Below are positions 35,224 to 46,965 of a DNA stretch of 64,000 nucleotides, in pieces. Made by a program: the position numbers and the translations under genes. Source of the DNA: Flammula alnicola. Lineage: Eukaryota; Basidiomycota; Agaricomycetes; Agaricales; Strophariaceae. The DNA lies in NCBI GenBank assembly GCA_015499995.1, contig JADNRV010000086.1, forward strand, positions 62,001-126,000, given 5' to 3'. A model generated the notes under the pieces. It saw nothing but the letters and a program-made list of their open reading frames with translations, ran no database searches and was not told the origin of the DNA. How positions within the stretch are numbered: the stretch's first letter is position 1; the number at the start of each line of letters is the position of its first letter.

Positions 35224-37745
35224 ACTGAAACGCACTCCCCAAACACCCCCTCTCTCTTTCCCTCTCCCTCTCCCTCTCCTCCCTCCCACCCCCACTCCTC
35301 CTCGTCCTCGCACCAACGCTAACACCAACGCCCCCACCAAACCCCTCCGCGAGCCCCCCGCCCCCGCCCAGCCTCAGCGGTACCTCCGCACACTCCATCT
35401 CCGCGTCCACAGCCAACGCCCCACCCACATCGCCCTCCGCCTCCGCAGGTGCCACAAGACTCCCAAACGATATCCGTCGCGCAGGCGCGAGCCGCCTCAC
35501 GCGGCGCAGCGTCTTGGCTTTAGGACTCGCAGTGCCGTTGGTGCCGCTGGTGGTACTGGTGCTGCCGGTGCTATCGTTCCGCTTGTGCTGCGGCTGCGGC
35601 TGCGGCTGCGAGGGAGGAGCGCGGACGCTGGGGGGGTCGAGGTCGAACGCCGGTGCGTGGGCCAGGAGGGGCGCAGGGATAATAAGAGAGGGGGCAGGAG
35701 GAGGAGGAGAGAGGGATAAAGACAGCGAGCGCGGGGGCGGGGGAGTAGCACCCGTGGCAGGCGACGCGGAGCGCATCCTCTTCGTCTTCGCTGGCGGGGT
35801 ATGCATATGCATCGAGCCAGACGACGATACAAGGGGCGGTGGTGGTGCGTGTCGAAGCGTCGGCAACTCAGCCCCGAACATGCTCGGGTTCCGCTGCGCG
35901 TTCATCCGAACGGCGCGATGCACGACCTGGACCGAATGTACGGCGTCCTTGTCTGTCTTCTCCCTTTCCTTCCTGTCCTTCTCCTTGTCCTTCTCCTTAT
36001 CCGCGCCATCGCGAACATTCTCCCGCTCCGCCCTGTCCCTCTTGCCCGTCTTGCCTTCCGCCTTATATACCAAAGCAGTAGTAGCAGCAGGCTTGCTCAT
36101 CCGCGTCTTCGAAGCACCAGACGACTTCGGGCTCTTCGGGATAGCCACACCCTCGATACACCCCACCGCCGCCCCTTTCGCCGCCTTCACTTTCGGCGAC
36201 ACCACCACCCCATCTCTATCCTTCGCAGGGGACACAGGCGACGAGGGCACAGTCGCACACCCCATCGACATAGGCGACGACGGCGCCGAGGACGCAGGCA
36301 CCGAAGCCACAGACGGACTGCTGGGAGGAACAACAACAACAACCGCAGCAGAGGCACCAGCGCCCGCCCTCGTCCGCATCTTCTTCGCGCGCTTCGTCCT
36401 CGCCTTCTCCTCCTCATCCGACGACGGGTACGACCCCGACAGCCGCCTTGCGTGTTTCTGCTCCGCGCTAACCTCCGCCTCCCGCTTCGCCTCCTGTGCG
36501 AGGGCGCCGTACGACGGCGCCCGTTTGAGGCCCGCCGTGCTTGGGTAGTCTTTGGGGGGTGGAGCGGGGGGGCCGGAGCAGAAGGAGTCGGAGCGGCGGA
36601 GGCGCTGAAGGCGGGGGTCGTGCAAGGGCATGCCAGCGCCGCCGCTGCTGGTGCTGAACAGCGAGCCCGAGGAGAGCGTCGAGGCGGAGCGGCGGAGGAC
36701 GCGCGGGCGTGGGACGCCGGAGGACGAGAGCGACGAGAAGCTGTTCAGGGTGGACGAGCTGGGCGTGGAGGGGTTGATGAGCGCGGGCACGTCGCTTGGG
36801 TGCGGTGGCGAGGAAGATCTGCGGTGGGTGGTGGATGTCGTGGTTGTGGGACGGGGAATGCGGGAGTATGGGTGATAGCTCGGGTTGGGGAAAGTCCGAT
36901 CAGTGCGTTGGAGGCGGTTCGAAAGCCTATTCAAGGGGAAATTTGATCAGTACGATCTGCATACGTTGGGTAGCAATGGAGGCAGGGAAGGTAGAAGGTG
37001 ATGTGCGGTTTTTTTTGGTTAGGGTGGTAGAAGATGGATATGCTTACCGAGCGATGTTAGGATTATCCTTGAGGTCAGCGGGACCGGGCTTGATAAAGTC
37101 CATGCTGGATTGCCTATAGAGCGGTCGGCGGGGACCGATACCGGCATTGCGGAGAGGTTTTTCTTCATCGTCATGAAAATAAGAATAATTAGAGCCGTCA
37201 TCAATTTCGACCTCCTCTGCGATGACGTGACGGCGCTGCGCGGCCAGGGCGTCGTCTTTTGCACGGGCACGGGCAAGCTCGAGGAGCTTGACGCGTGTAG
37301 CGCGTATGGAGTGGGGCCAGTCGGCGGGACCCTTGGCTTGGGAGACGCCACGGGCGATCTTGTCGAGGAGGTTGGAGGGAGGAATGGGGCCGTTGAAAGG
37401 AGTGACTAGGTGCGCTGGGAGCGCGTCAAGAGTCTGAAAGAACAGGAATATGAGAAAAAATGAACGGTAAAAAAATTACGGAAGACTGACTCGTGTTAGT
37501 AGGAGGACTTGTTCAGGTTTCCAGTCGAAATCCATATCGTCCGCGTTTGAGCTGTTCCAGCTGTCGGTGCTCTTCCTGTTGGCGGGGTAGTAGACGGGTG
37601 GGAGACATGGCGAGTGACAACTCCTGGGTGTGTGTGGTGAGGCGGCGGAGTTTAGAGAGAGGAGAGAGGAGCGTCTGTGAGGGAGAGGTGGGTGGGGCAG
37701 GACGATAGCAAGGGGACTAAGACCGTTGGTGCGGCGCGACTGCAT
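35216..37745 (-). CDS. Ser/Pro-rich protein of unknown function
   Basis: Three exons (37745-37491, 37433-37048, 36926-35216) join in frame to 783 residues. Start MQSRRTNGLSPLAIVLPHP. The best conserved-looking part is in exons 1-2: DDMDFDWKPEQVLLLTR, then TPFNGPIPPSNLLDKIARGV, DWPHSIRATRVKLLELARAR and PLYRQSSMDFIKPGP. The last 570 residues are disordered and Ser/Ala/Pro-rich. They contain basic patches (KARTKRAKKMRTRAG), a Lys/Glu/Asp run (DKEKDKEKDRKEREKTDKD) and proline runs. The basic clusters could be nuclear localisation signals. I recognise no enzyme domain; the ordered N-terminal third looks like a basidiomycete-specific family. The first donor, GTCAGT, is non-standard. The strong plus-strand frames over this gene (35514-36946) are shadows. 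Confidence 0.75.
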
Positions 37746-39129
37746 GATGAGAGAAAAAAAAAAGAGGAACCAGAAAGGAAGGGCTAGCTGCAGTAGAAAG
37801 TGAGTACTGAAGCAAAGATTAGTAGAGGGCGGCTGTATGAGTGCTCTGCGCGGAGAACGCTGGGAGCAGTGGAGAGAACAAAGCGCGCAGAAAAGAGAAA
37901 GGGCCGTATGCTTGGGTCCTACTCTGCGTGCATAACAAATAACTATCAACATTCCCATACATAGTCTTCCATAAATAGAAATCCCTGATCGCAAACAGAT
38001 GCGGCGCTCGGACCATACTTCCTCGATCAGATTCCTCTCCTTCCTTCCCCATACTCGATAGCCTCTGACTCGTGTCCATAATAATAGTCCTTGCCCTCCC
38101 CATCCCTCTCTCCGATGGACAAGTGCCCAAAAATAAGGCCCACAGATGCATCTGCCCACCTTCGCTTTTCAGAACATTCCATTTCGCAGGGTGCCTGTCC
38201 GTTTCATGCAACGTGTTTTGCAGCGTGCCCTTCGCCTATCGCTGGCATCACATACGCCTACTTGCGAACAACACAACTCCCTCAATTGCTTCCATTCCCC
38301 GCCAGTCCAAATCCCATACGACCCACCTCGTCTGCACGACTCATGCAGCGTGGCTATATGCGTCCACAAGACCCTATGCATCGACTTCCACGCACCGTGA
38401 TCATCATCCATCTTCAAAGTTCATGATTGATCCCAGCAATTAATTATATACATTAATGCCTATTCTACCTCCCACGCAGGGTCGAGATCTATGCGATCTA
38501 TTCAAATATGTCTTCCGAATGTCTTCCAATTCCATACGGATTTCTTACTTCGGAAATCATCACCCGACTCGTTCGCTTGCTCGAACACATGACCGCGTCG
38601 CCGCCTCTTCCCGTTGATTTATAGTCTCGGAAACACGGCGTTCAGCGAGTGGAGGTACCATGCCGTGTATAATACACTCCGACTCCTCCCCGTTCGGAAG
38701 CCCAACGCCCGTCTACGACCATCCAAGTATGTCCAGACCCAATAGGATTCTCGGAGCGCGTTAAGAACGCCTACAAACCTCATGGGCAGCTAAATACCCG
38801 TGTCAGTCAGTGTCAGTGTCACTTATACTACTCTTACATTTGCTATACTGCACTAACATTGCTAGAGTATACTATACTTACACTTGCTCTAGATCTAACC
38901 AGCTCCAGCACCCTCCATCACGATCACGCACTGGCCTGTTCCTAGATGCGTATGCGATCTCGAGTCCTTCTTGATCATAAGTACATAAGATAATCCAAAG
39001 ATAACACATAGATGTATACCAGGCCGCTCTAACGTCGCGCCCGTGTTTCCGACGACGACTTTTGCGTAACCTACTTACGAAACATTCATCGTCATCTTGG
39101 TGATAACCCACCCATATCTCCATCCCCAC

Positions 39130-39205
39130 ATTCATAACATTCATACATACCATTCATAACATTCACACATACATACCATTCATACCATTCATACCATTCA
39201 TAACG
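39130..39205. repeat. CATACCATT nonamer tandem repeat
   Basis: Three perfect CATACCATT units (39172-39198), preceded by variant units (CATAACATT) back to about 39130. Confidence 0.7.
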
Positions 39206-39978
39206 CTCATTATCCAGGGCAGGACGCATGAATGAACTCGAACTTCGAAGGCATGGTGACAGATGGCAACGAGCATAAGTAACTTCACGCAGGCTCACCT
39301 TCGCCGGAACTATGATATGTATGTACTCCGTCACTAGTTCACTGGCAAGGTAATACTCCCTCATCTTGCTTCTTGAACCTTCTTGATTCATTCATATACT
39401 GGTATGTACCCGAGTATGCGTGCATTCAACCTATGAATGGAACACTACTCTGGCAAAGATAACTTCTGTCCTCCGAGTCTGGACGCGTACCAGAACCAGT
39501 GTTGGCAGATTGGATTGGATCTACTCACACGCAACTCATCGATATCCAGACTAAACATGATGCAGACTCAGACAAACGCCAGCATTAGCCACAGCCGACA
39601 AGAAAACCTTCATCTGTGCCTATGGTGAACAAGTCCAGGGCCCGGGGTACCATTTAGCATCTCTTCTCCGTTCCGTGACCAAGTAGTAGAACTTCATCAT
39701 GGAACATTTCCCCTTCTCCAAGCCGTCGACTCCTTGATGTCGGGCCAGAAAAGGCAAACCTTCTTTTTTTGACCACCTCGCCCTGGTTAACGAGACACAT
39801 AGTGTACGACACCGATACAGACAGATGTCATATTTGTTGGGGTGTATGTCAGTGTCCTGGCGCTTATCTTCAGGGAGTATGCCCTCCAGCGCCCGACGCC
39901 AATCGGACGAGATGACTTTTCTCCTCACGCCGGGTGGCTTGCTGTTACTTGGTACGGAAGCGCGCGGTTACTTAGCTT

Positions 39979-40164
39979 TTACAAGTACAGACAAGTACTT
40001 CGCGAACGATCAATAATGGTCTGCAAGATTCGCCGAAATTTCACAATGTCGTTGGCGTCTCCATCTTTCAATATCGGATCATCATGCTTGACCATCGGCC
40101 TTAGATTTTTTGCCCAACTTGTGCTGCATTTTGAGAGATCTGTCAGTATCCACTTGCATGCCAA
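39979..40164 (-). pseudogene. Degenerate fragment of AIG1-like GTPase linker exon
   Basis: The minus strand reads ILTDLSKCSTSWAKN/LRPMVKHDDPILKDGDANDIV. This is nearly the inter-domain linker of the gene at 40563-42555 (GSLKMQHELGKN/LRAMVKHDDPILKDGNANDIV) but with frame disruption and no P-loop exon downstream. It is a leftover of a fourth module lying downstream of the cluster. Confidence 0.75.
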
Positions 40165-40562
40165 TTTTGCTGATGTTGTTATGGTAGGCTTGAATTCTGA
40201 TAGGGGTTTTATGGACTATACTTAGGGCCAATCAGATGCTGTCGGAGAGTGTGGGCTTGGACAGAGGATTTAGTACCCCCTATCCAGGAGTACATCAACT
40301 ACCCTTTTGTTTCCGTACTTCAAGTCTTTTAAAGTTTCTCCCCGTTCTGGGTTCCTGGCTGTTCTTAGCTCCATGCGCGCGCTTATTCGGCGTCTACCTT
40401 GCATGCGATCAATGTGTCCGCCACTGGTCTACATGATTCGTTGGAATTCGGCGGGAAAGCATTGTCCCGTGCCATCACAACCGTGTACAGTTATACAAAT
40501 ATTCCCAGTAGACGAAATTGGTAGCGAAACGCCTGCTCAGACTTCGAGTGCGTATCCCGACA

Positions 40563-42555
40563 CTATGCCTGTGAAATCCTTGTCAAAACACCCCTCGTAA
40601 CATTTGCAGATGGGGAGTGTGAAGACTTACCTTATCGAAAAATTTCTTGAGGCGACGCGAGAGTGGCACCCTCATCTCTTTCGCCATGTGCACAATTTGC
40701 CTAAGTTTCTCCTCTCCCTCTTCGAACCACTTGCGTGTTTCTTCGTCGTTGGAAATTTCCGCCAGCGCCCTACGTCCCTCCCTCGACTGCTCCTGCATCT
40801 CGATCAATTGGTCGAGAGTGTATTTTAGAGTTTTGCCTGCGTCCGTCTCAGGAATGATTTTCTTCATCTTGACCAACTCGTGCTGGATCTTGAGAAACCT
40901 CTCAACGCCCGCTTGCTTGTTTATTTCGGTGAGAATGAAGTTGACGATATCCCAGGCGGATTTGCGGCCCTCATCGACCCGGAACACAGGCGATCCTGTT
41001 TGAATCATCTCTGCCCAGTAGGTAGACTTGAACTCGTGCTCGCGTTTCGAAGCTATCTCATGTTGCACCAAGCTCCATTTCGTAGTTCCTATGACGACAG
41101 ACTTAAGGGCATCTTTCCCGACCAATTTTTGGAACATATCCAAATTTCTACGGGTCATGCCCAGCATACGGTTTTGCGTTATGTCATGGAGATATATGAC
41201 GCCGCCCAGTTTCATCTTCTGGCTATATCTTCAGAGAATGTTAAAGCTGTTCATGAATAGCTAGAGCAGGATCTCTCACGATGCGGCTAGCCAAACGGAT
41301 ATGCGCCTTAGTATCTCCGAGTCGTCCACATAAGTGTCATCGAACCCTGGGGTGTCCACGATGATAAGCCGGCCATCCTTGAGCTGATCATGACGGGACA
41401 TGGAAACCACGTCCGTCATGATTACGGGTTGTAGATGTGGGGTACAGGATTTCAAGCTGTGTCCGACGATCAGCTTGGTCTTGCTTTCTTCACCCAGGAG
41501 AGCATTGATGAACTGTGATAATTGAGGACAAAAAGGAATTTTCAGCGAAAAAATTGCCTACGGAACTCTTCCCAGCACCGGTTGGACCCATAACTCTGCG
41601 GTAAATGGCTCAACGAAATTTATTTGGTAAAGAAGTTGGGGGGAGCTTACGGTATCACAATGTCGTTGGCATTTCCATCCTTTAATATCGGATCATCGTG
41701 CTTGACCATCGCCCTTAGATTTTTGCCCAACTCGTGCTGCATTTTGAGAGATCCGTCAATGCCCACTTGCTTGTCGATTTCGCTGAGGATAAAGTTAATG
41801 ATCTCCCAGGCGGATTTGCGGCCCTCATCAACCCGGAACACAGGCGATCCTGCGTTGATCATTTCCGACCAGTAGCTGGCTTTGAGCTCCTGCTCGCGCT
41901 TCGAAGCTGTGTCTTTGTCCACCAAGCTCCATTTCGTAGTTCCGAGGACGATCGATCTGAGGGCATCTTTCCTGACCAATTTTTGGAACATGTACAACTT
42001 TTTGCAAGTCGTGTCCAGTATACGGCTTTGCGATATGTCGTGGAGATATATGACGCCGCCCAATTTCATCTTCTTGCTATACCTTCAGCGAATGTTAAAT
42101 TATATTGTGAATGGCTCAAGCGGAATCTCTCACGATGCGGCTAGCCAATCGGTTGTGCGCTTCAGTATTTTCGAGTCGTCCACATAAGTGTCGTCGAATC
42201 CCGGTGTGTCCACAATGACAAGCCGTCCTCCGTTGAAGTGATCACGGCTGGCGAAGGAAATATCGTCCGTTATGTCTACGGGACATGGATCCACAGTACA
42301 CGATTGTAGGCTGTCCCCGACGATCATCTTGGGCTTGCCTTCACCTAGGAGAGTGTTGATGAACTACGATATTAACATCATTGTAGGTAAGCGTCCAAGA
42401 AGAGTTTTTAAGAAAAAAAACCTTACAGAACTCTTCCCAGCACCAGTTAGACCGATAACTCTAAGATGTTGAATACATTCAGCGAAAGTGTTATTGGCGA
42501 AAAGCAGGGAGGGAGCTTACAGTATCACAATGTCGTTAGCATGTCCACCTTTCAT
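40563..42555 (-). CDS. Dual G-domain AIG1-like GTPase, copy 1
   Basis: Eight exons join in frame to 533 residues: 42555-42521, 42460-42427, 42363-42134, 42082-41651, 41595-41562, 41512-41280, 41228-40631 and 40568-40563. The chain contains two complete AIG1/Era-like G domains. Domain 1: Walker A VIGLTGAGKSS, G3 VDTPGFDDTYVDDS, G4-like VLGTTKW. A linker (LGKNLRAMVKHDDPILKDGN) follows, then domain 2: VMGPTGAGKSS, IVDTPGFDDTYVDDS, VIGTTKW. A C-terminal tail of about 90 residues has coiled-coil character (TLDQLIEMQEQSREGRRALA) and a basic amphipathic end (RVPLSRRLKKFFDK). In both modules the intron falls right after GKSS and again after WLAAS. The last exon is one codon plus stop. All splice sites are GT-AG and the frame is intact. 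Role unknown; in animals and plants AIG1/GIMAP GTPases assemble on membranes in immune settings. Confidence 0.85.
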
Positions 42556-43818
42556 TGTTGCGTATTCTGTTGCAGAGAACCCAATCTACGTAGGAATGAG
42601 CAAAGGGGATGGAATGGGTTTTGCGTCCGCGTTAGCAGCAGTCAACCTATACTCTGCAATGCGTCTGCGAGATATCAGTTGCGTTAAGCTTTCATCCGAT
42701 GCCTCGAGGAAACCAGGCTTCGGTGCCATTAGTCATGACTCTGACAGGCAATGATGTTCAGGTGAGGCTAGTTCCTAAAGTTAGACGACAATTGAGATTT
42801 CCGGGCCTTCGTATGTAGGGAAAGTTACTGAGGCAGAATCATTCCATAAAGATAGATCATCGCAGCCATATGTACAAAAATATATTGCAGTCATAGGACA
42901 CCGAGCAATTGCAAGCGTATACAGTGACATCCTGCCGGCGCCTAACTCAAGGGAGTGCCTGATGGGCGCCGATCAGACAGTACTAGATTTCCTCCTTCCA
43001 CTGGTTTCTCTGGTACGGACTGACCGTGTGCGCTAATCATTTGCTGTCTACATAACCTACAACCCGTGCTATTTTAGCTACGACATACTCGAATATGTAA
43101 CATAAATCCTTTGTGATCGGATAAATTCTTGGAGTTAACATTCAACGTTCAACTTTCATACTACTAAACTCACACTTGCTCTTGTTCCCTGATAAGTATC
43201 TTGCCATTTTTCTAGATGGAACGTCAACTTTAGTCAACTTTACGGTATTCTGGTCTATTTACTTCACCAACCCCATAATTCACGAATATGAATGCCTGGA
43301 AGCTGTTTCCAATGGGCATAAAGTTAAGTACTAGCAACCGCGACTCTCCTTTAGCTTCCCATCTCTTCTTCGTTCCGTTCCGTTAGTAGAACTTCGTTAT
43401 GGAATGCTTCCCTCCTTGAAGGCGACCTACCTAGATCATAAAAGGTAAAATATCTTTTTTTTTTTACCAACTGGCCCTGGTTATCGAGACTAAAAAAAGC
43501 AAATTTTGTACAACCCCGATACAGAGTCCAGACAGATGTCATATACATATATCGAGAGAAGTATAAGTAATATGGCGCTTCAGGGACTAGTGTTCCGGTT
43601 CCTTCTCAGGAAGCGCGCGCTCTTATTATAATAGGCACCTACTGTGGACTCCGTGCTATGTTGGCCGCCATATAGGCCAACAAGGATCCTGTGTGGTTGC
43701 ATGAAATCTCTGAGTACACTTTCTCTGATAAGCCGACATTGAAACAGTCGAAGACCAACTGAACATTTAACTCCTGATCCCGCTTGGCTTCACAAGCAGT
43801 GCTGCATGCACAGCGAAT
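42556..43818. other. Upstream region of GTPase copy 1
   Basis: No gene. Bases about 42590-42860 are homologous to 57720-58022, upstream of the other dual-domain gene, and more weakly to about 45240-45395. The duplication unit therefore included promoters. Further blocks (about 42940-43110) resemble 58055-58190. Confidence 0.55.
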
Positions 43819-45144
43819 TTAATTGGAGACGTTGCAATGGAAGTGAAGAGCCGGCGAAATTCGCTGAGAAGGCATTCCGCTATGCAAGTACAGCGCATAC
43901 ATACAAGTAAAGCTATCCTGTAAGTGAAATGGTAGCGCAATGGATCTGGAGCATATTTTTTAGCATTATAACTGGGAGGTTCATCCTTACTAATTATGCT
44001 CGTAACATTTGGGAAGGTAACTATGAAAGACTTACCAAATTGAAAAATTTCTTGATGCGACGCGAAAGCGGGACCTTCATCTCTTTCGCCTTCCGCACAA
44101 GTTGTCCAAGTTTCTTCTCTCCCTCGACGAACTGCCTGCGCAGTTGTTCATCATCAGCCCTCACCGCCCGCGCCCTAAGTTTTTGTGCCCTCTGTTTCTG
44201 CATTTCGATCAGTTCGTCGAGGCTATATTTCAGGGTTCGGCCTGCATCCGTCTCAGGAATAATTTTGTTCATGTCGACCAATTCGTTTTGTATCCTGAGA
44301 AATCTGTTGACGTCTGGCACTTGCTTGTTAATTTCGTTGAGAATATGGTCGATGATCTTCCGGGCAGAATTGTCGTCCCCATCGATGCGGAAAACAGGCG
44401 ATCCTGCGTTGATCATTTCTGTCCAGTAAATGGACCGAAGCTCCCGCTCGCGTGCCAAACCAACATCACGTTTCACGAGAGCCCATTTCGTGGTTCCTAG
44501 GACGACAGACTGAAGAGCATCTTTTCCAACCAATTTCTGAAATGTATCCAGATCCTTCCAAGCTGGTGGGCAGGTCTGCGTTATGTCGTCGAGGTAAACA
44601 ACGCCAGCTAGTCTCATCTTGTTGCTATATCTACAGAGCATGCAACAGTGAATTCTCTCGTGACACGCTCAACAGGGACCACCCACGATGCAGTCAGCCA
44701 AACTGATATACGCTTCAGGATCTCAGTGTCGTCCAAGATGGTGTCGTTGAATCCCGGTGTATCCACCAAAACAAGCCGCCGTCCCATTAGTTGAGGGCCC
44801 TCAGTTATGATTACAGGCTTCATATCCGAGGTACAAGAAGCCAGGCCGTGCCCAACGTCCAACTTCCGATCATTGGGACCTAGGAGTGAATTGATGAACT
44901 GAGATATCAGCCAAAAATCAGCATTTACGGATGATTCTAAGAGGGAAATTACCCACAGAACTTCTTCCGACACCAGTTGGACCCATTACTCTGATAGTAA
45001 TTCTCTGAGCGCAGATGCTGGTCGAAAGCGGAGAAAATTCACTTACGGTATCACAATGTCATTGGGATCTCCTTCTATCATTGGATCCTTAACCACAGAT
45101 ATGTTTGAACTTCTACCCCACATGTTCGTCGATTTGTTGGTCAT
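43819..45144 (-). CDS. Single G-domain AIG1-like GTPase with altered Walker A
   Basis: Exons 45144-45047, 44990-44957, 44898-44687, 44630-44036 and a tentative 43917-43819 give 345 residues. One G domain: Walker A VMGPTGVGRSS, in which the invariant lysine of GKS is arginine (codon AGA); G3 VDTPGFNDTILDD; G4-like VLGTTKW. The coiled-coil tail (TLKYSLDELIEMQKQRAQKL; VPLSRRIKKFFNL) matches the tails of the dual-domain genes. In those genes the final exon is one codon plus TAG. Here the aligned acceptor is followed by GATAGC, one base shorter, so the frame runs on for 32 codons. The Lys-to-Arg change usually abolishes or strongly lowers nucleotide hydrolysis, so this may be a regulatory or dead paralogue. 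It lies about 430 bases from the retrotransposon. Confidence 0.8.
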
Positions 45145-45572
45145 GTTGCAGTGGGAATTCTGAGGAAGCTGACGGTATCGGGAGGAACGACAAGAGAGTA
45201 TATTTGCAGGGTAACGAACATTTACGTCCGCCCTGAGCACTCGCCATTCTATATCCTGGAAGGCAGAGGTTGGCTGGATGCATGTCTATAGGTTAAACCT
45301 CATGTTACCAATATAACACCTCAAGGACACCAGGATTCGCTGCCATGCGTTTCTTGAGGGTAGATGTGTCATCGCAACGACATTAAGGCGAGTATTGGCA
45401 AGCTAGTCTCCCACGTCAAATTTGAAGCCGTGTACCACCGAATAGGTGGACTTGAACCATCACTACGGATTCACGCAGCCAGAAGTGAAGAGGAACGGGA
45501 CGGGGAAGTCGATGAAAGATCTGTTTGTTGATTCTTGTGAGATGAAGCGTGACAGCGTGCGCGTGCGGGTGG
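45145..45572. other. Upstream flank of the altered GTPase, up to the LTR
   Basis: Contains diverged homology to the upstream regions of the two dual-domain genes (about 45240-45395). The last five bases (GGTGG) are the retrotransposon target duplication. Confidence 0.5.
45568..45572. repeat. Target-site duplication, left copy
   Basis: GGTGG, identical to 55151-55155, immediately outside the LTRs. Confidence 0.9.
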
Positions 45573-45856
45573 TGTGACAATAGCGTGACTGATGTTCTCA
45601 GTAGAGGTAGTGACACACGGAATAGCTTAGAGTCTCCGAGAGATAACTAGGGTAAAGTCTCTGTTCGAAGTAAGCTAGGTATTTTAGATAAATACATAGG
45701 GCTTTTATATGTTTTTAAAGTGGTCCGTGCTCTCTTGGATAGAACGTGAATATTGTAAGTGAAATATGAGCGGAAAGAGAGAAAACGGAACGGAAGTATA
45801 TATGTGGTAAGCTAGATACGCTCGGTCCGTGTAGTGTGCGGTAGCCGACCGTCACA
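45573..45856 (-). repeat. 3' LTR
   Basis: 284 bp, identical to 54867-55150. On the coding strand it contains CATATAAAAG (TATA) about midway. Confidence 0.95.
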
Positions 45857-45918
45857 TACGCCCTTCTGCGGTATTACGAAGACCGCATAAACGTCGTCCT
45901 GTTACCCCAATGCGCGTC

Positions 45919-46965
45919 CTACGCAAGGGTATCCCCAATCATCTCTCCCACGACGTCCGTCGGAGCATCTCCTGTCTCCGTCGCATCCCCCATAACTGCG
46001 TCGGCGTCCAACATGTTGGCGTCGAAGAAGCTTCCCAGGTCCAAGTCGCCGTCAAAGAAATCCGCGGGCGTGATGGAGCTGGCAATGAGGGTGGTGGGTT
46101 CCTGCGTGGCGGGTAAAGTCGAGGGACCTGCCTCAGGAGCAGGGGTCCGAACCCTCTCTGCGCGAGCACGTACGAGAGCAGGGTGAGGCGCGAGGGGTGT
46201 GTTAATAGTGATAGGTGTGGTAGGTGCGCCATAAGCGCTGGACGGCCCGGGCGCTCCCGCGTTGCCGTCGTTGACGCGTGCGCGTTTCTTGAAACGCAGC
46301 GCTCCAGCGTCGGGCTTGGGCTGACGGATCGTGCCAGCCACGGGCTCAGCTGGAGCCTTCCTCTTCTTCTCCTCTGACTTCCCTCCCTCCTGCAACGCTC
46401 CTAGCTGATCGACGATCAGGTTGTGGACTAAGCGTTTGCGACGCACATCGTCAGGTACAGCCTTCCTGGGCTTAGCGCTGGGGCTCGCGGCATGCATGGC
46501 GGCATACGCAGGCTTTGCTTTGGACTTGGGAGCCGGCGTAAAGGGAGTAGGTGGCCCCGCGGGTGCGTTGGCGATTTTCTTTGGGGTAGGTGGAATGGTG
46601 GGCGGCGGTCCAAAGACGTTGACGAGCGTCATGGACTTGCCAGCAATGACGAGCTGACCGGCATCCGTGACCGTCGCGAATGCGCCTTCGAAGCCAGGCT
46701 CTTGTGCCATGGCAGCCACGAAGTTCCAGTAGCCCGCAGGGGCTGCGCGTGCATCGTCATAACCCTCGTCTCTGAGGGTGCGGTTGTAGCGTAGGTAGAC
46801 AATGAACAACTCTTTGATGTAAGAGAAGAACTCCCCAGTGGCGGCGTTGGTGAGCGTGAATGAATTACCATCTGGGGCAACCACCAAGTTGGCGAAGACG
46901 TGTTGGCCGGTGTGCGAGAATTTGAGTTCCAAAGTGGATGAAGAAGCAGGAGTAGGGGCTGACAT
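45919..46965 (-). CDS. Third ORF of the retrotransposon (348 codons), function unknown
   Basis: The 3' end of the long frame, from ATG 46965 (MSAPTPASSSTLELKFSHTG), looks like a separate gene. Just upstream the translation is UTR-like (YYFFTGLFPYSHRSLPVSTS), a TATAAAAAG lies at 47074-47082, and a TTATTTTTTCACAG acceptor-like site ends at 47049. The N-terminal 115 residues look folded (NLVVAPDGNSFTLTNAATGE; FSYIKELFIVYLRYNR). The rest is Ala/Pro-rich with basic nuclear-signal-like clusters (KSEEKKRKAP, RFKKRARV) and an acidic C-terminus. There is no signal peptide or membrane helix, which argues against an envelope protein. I recognise no family. Confidence 0.65.
   Translation of the reverse strand: MSAPTPASSSTLELKFSHTGQHVFANLVVAPDGNSFTLTNAATGEFFSYIKELFIVYLRYNRTLRDEGYDDARAAPAGYWNFVAAMAQEPGFEGAFATVTDAGQLVIAGKSMTLVNVFGPPPTIPPTPKKIANAPAGPPTPFTPAPKSKAKPAYAAMHAASPSAKPRKAVPDDVRRKRLVHNLIVDQLGALQEGGKSEEKKRKAPAEPVAGTIRQPKPDAGALRFKKRARVNDGNAGAPGPSSAYGAPTTPITINTPLAPHPALVRARAERVRTPAPEAGPSTLPATQEPTTLIASSITPADFFDGDLDLGSFFDANMLDADAVMGDATETGDAPTDVVGEMIGDTLA

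Larger units (their letters stand above)
37746..40562. other. Gene-poor region with a nonamer repeat and a GTPase remnant
   Basis: No intact gene. It contains a CATACCATT-type repeat (39130-39205) and the degenerate GTPase linker (39979-40164). There is also a short coding-like stretch at 38508-38624 (start MSSECLPIPYGFLTSEIITR) that ends at a stop and has no recognisable continuation. Confidence 0.5.

Noticed and set aside
35514..36946. Long plus-strand frames (344 and 381 codons) opposite the Ser-rich gene
   Set aside because: They are antisense shadows of GC-rich Ser/Ala/Pro codons. The minus-strand gene has consistent introns and phases, while these give low-complexity Arg/His-rich products.
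38508..38624. 38-codon reading frame MSSECLPIPYGFLTSEIITR...
   Set aside because: Looks coding-like, but it is short, ends at a stop, and neighbouring frames (NTAFSEWRYHAVYNTL) could not be joined by a convincing intron.
45919..46965. Retroviral-type envelope protein as identity of the extra ORF
   Set aside because: No signal peptide, transmembrane segment or glycosylation-rich ectodomain; basic nuclear-signal-like clusters instead.
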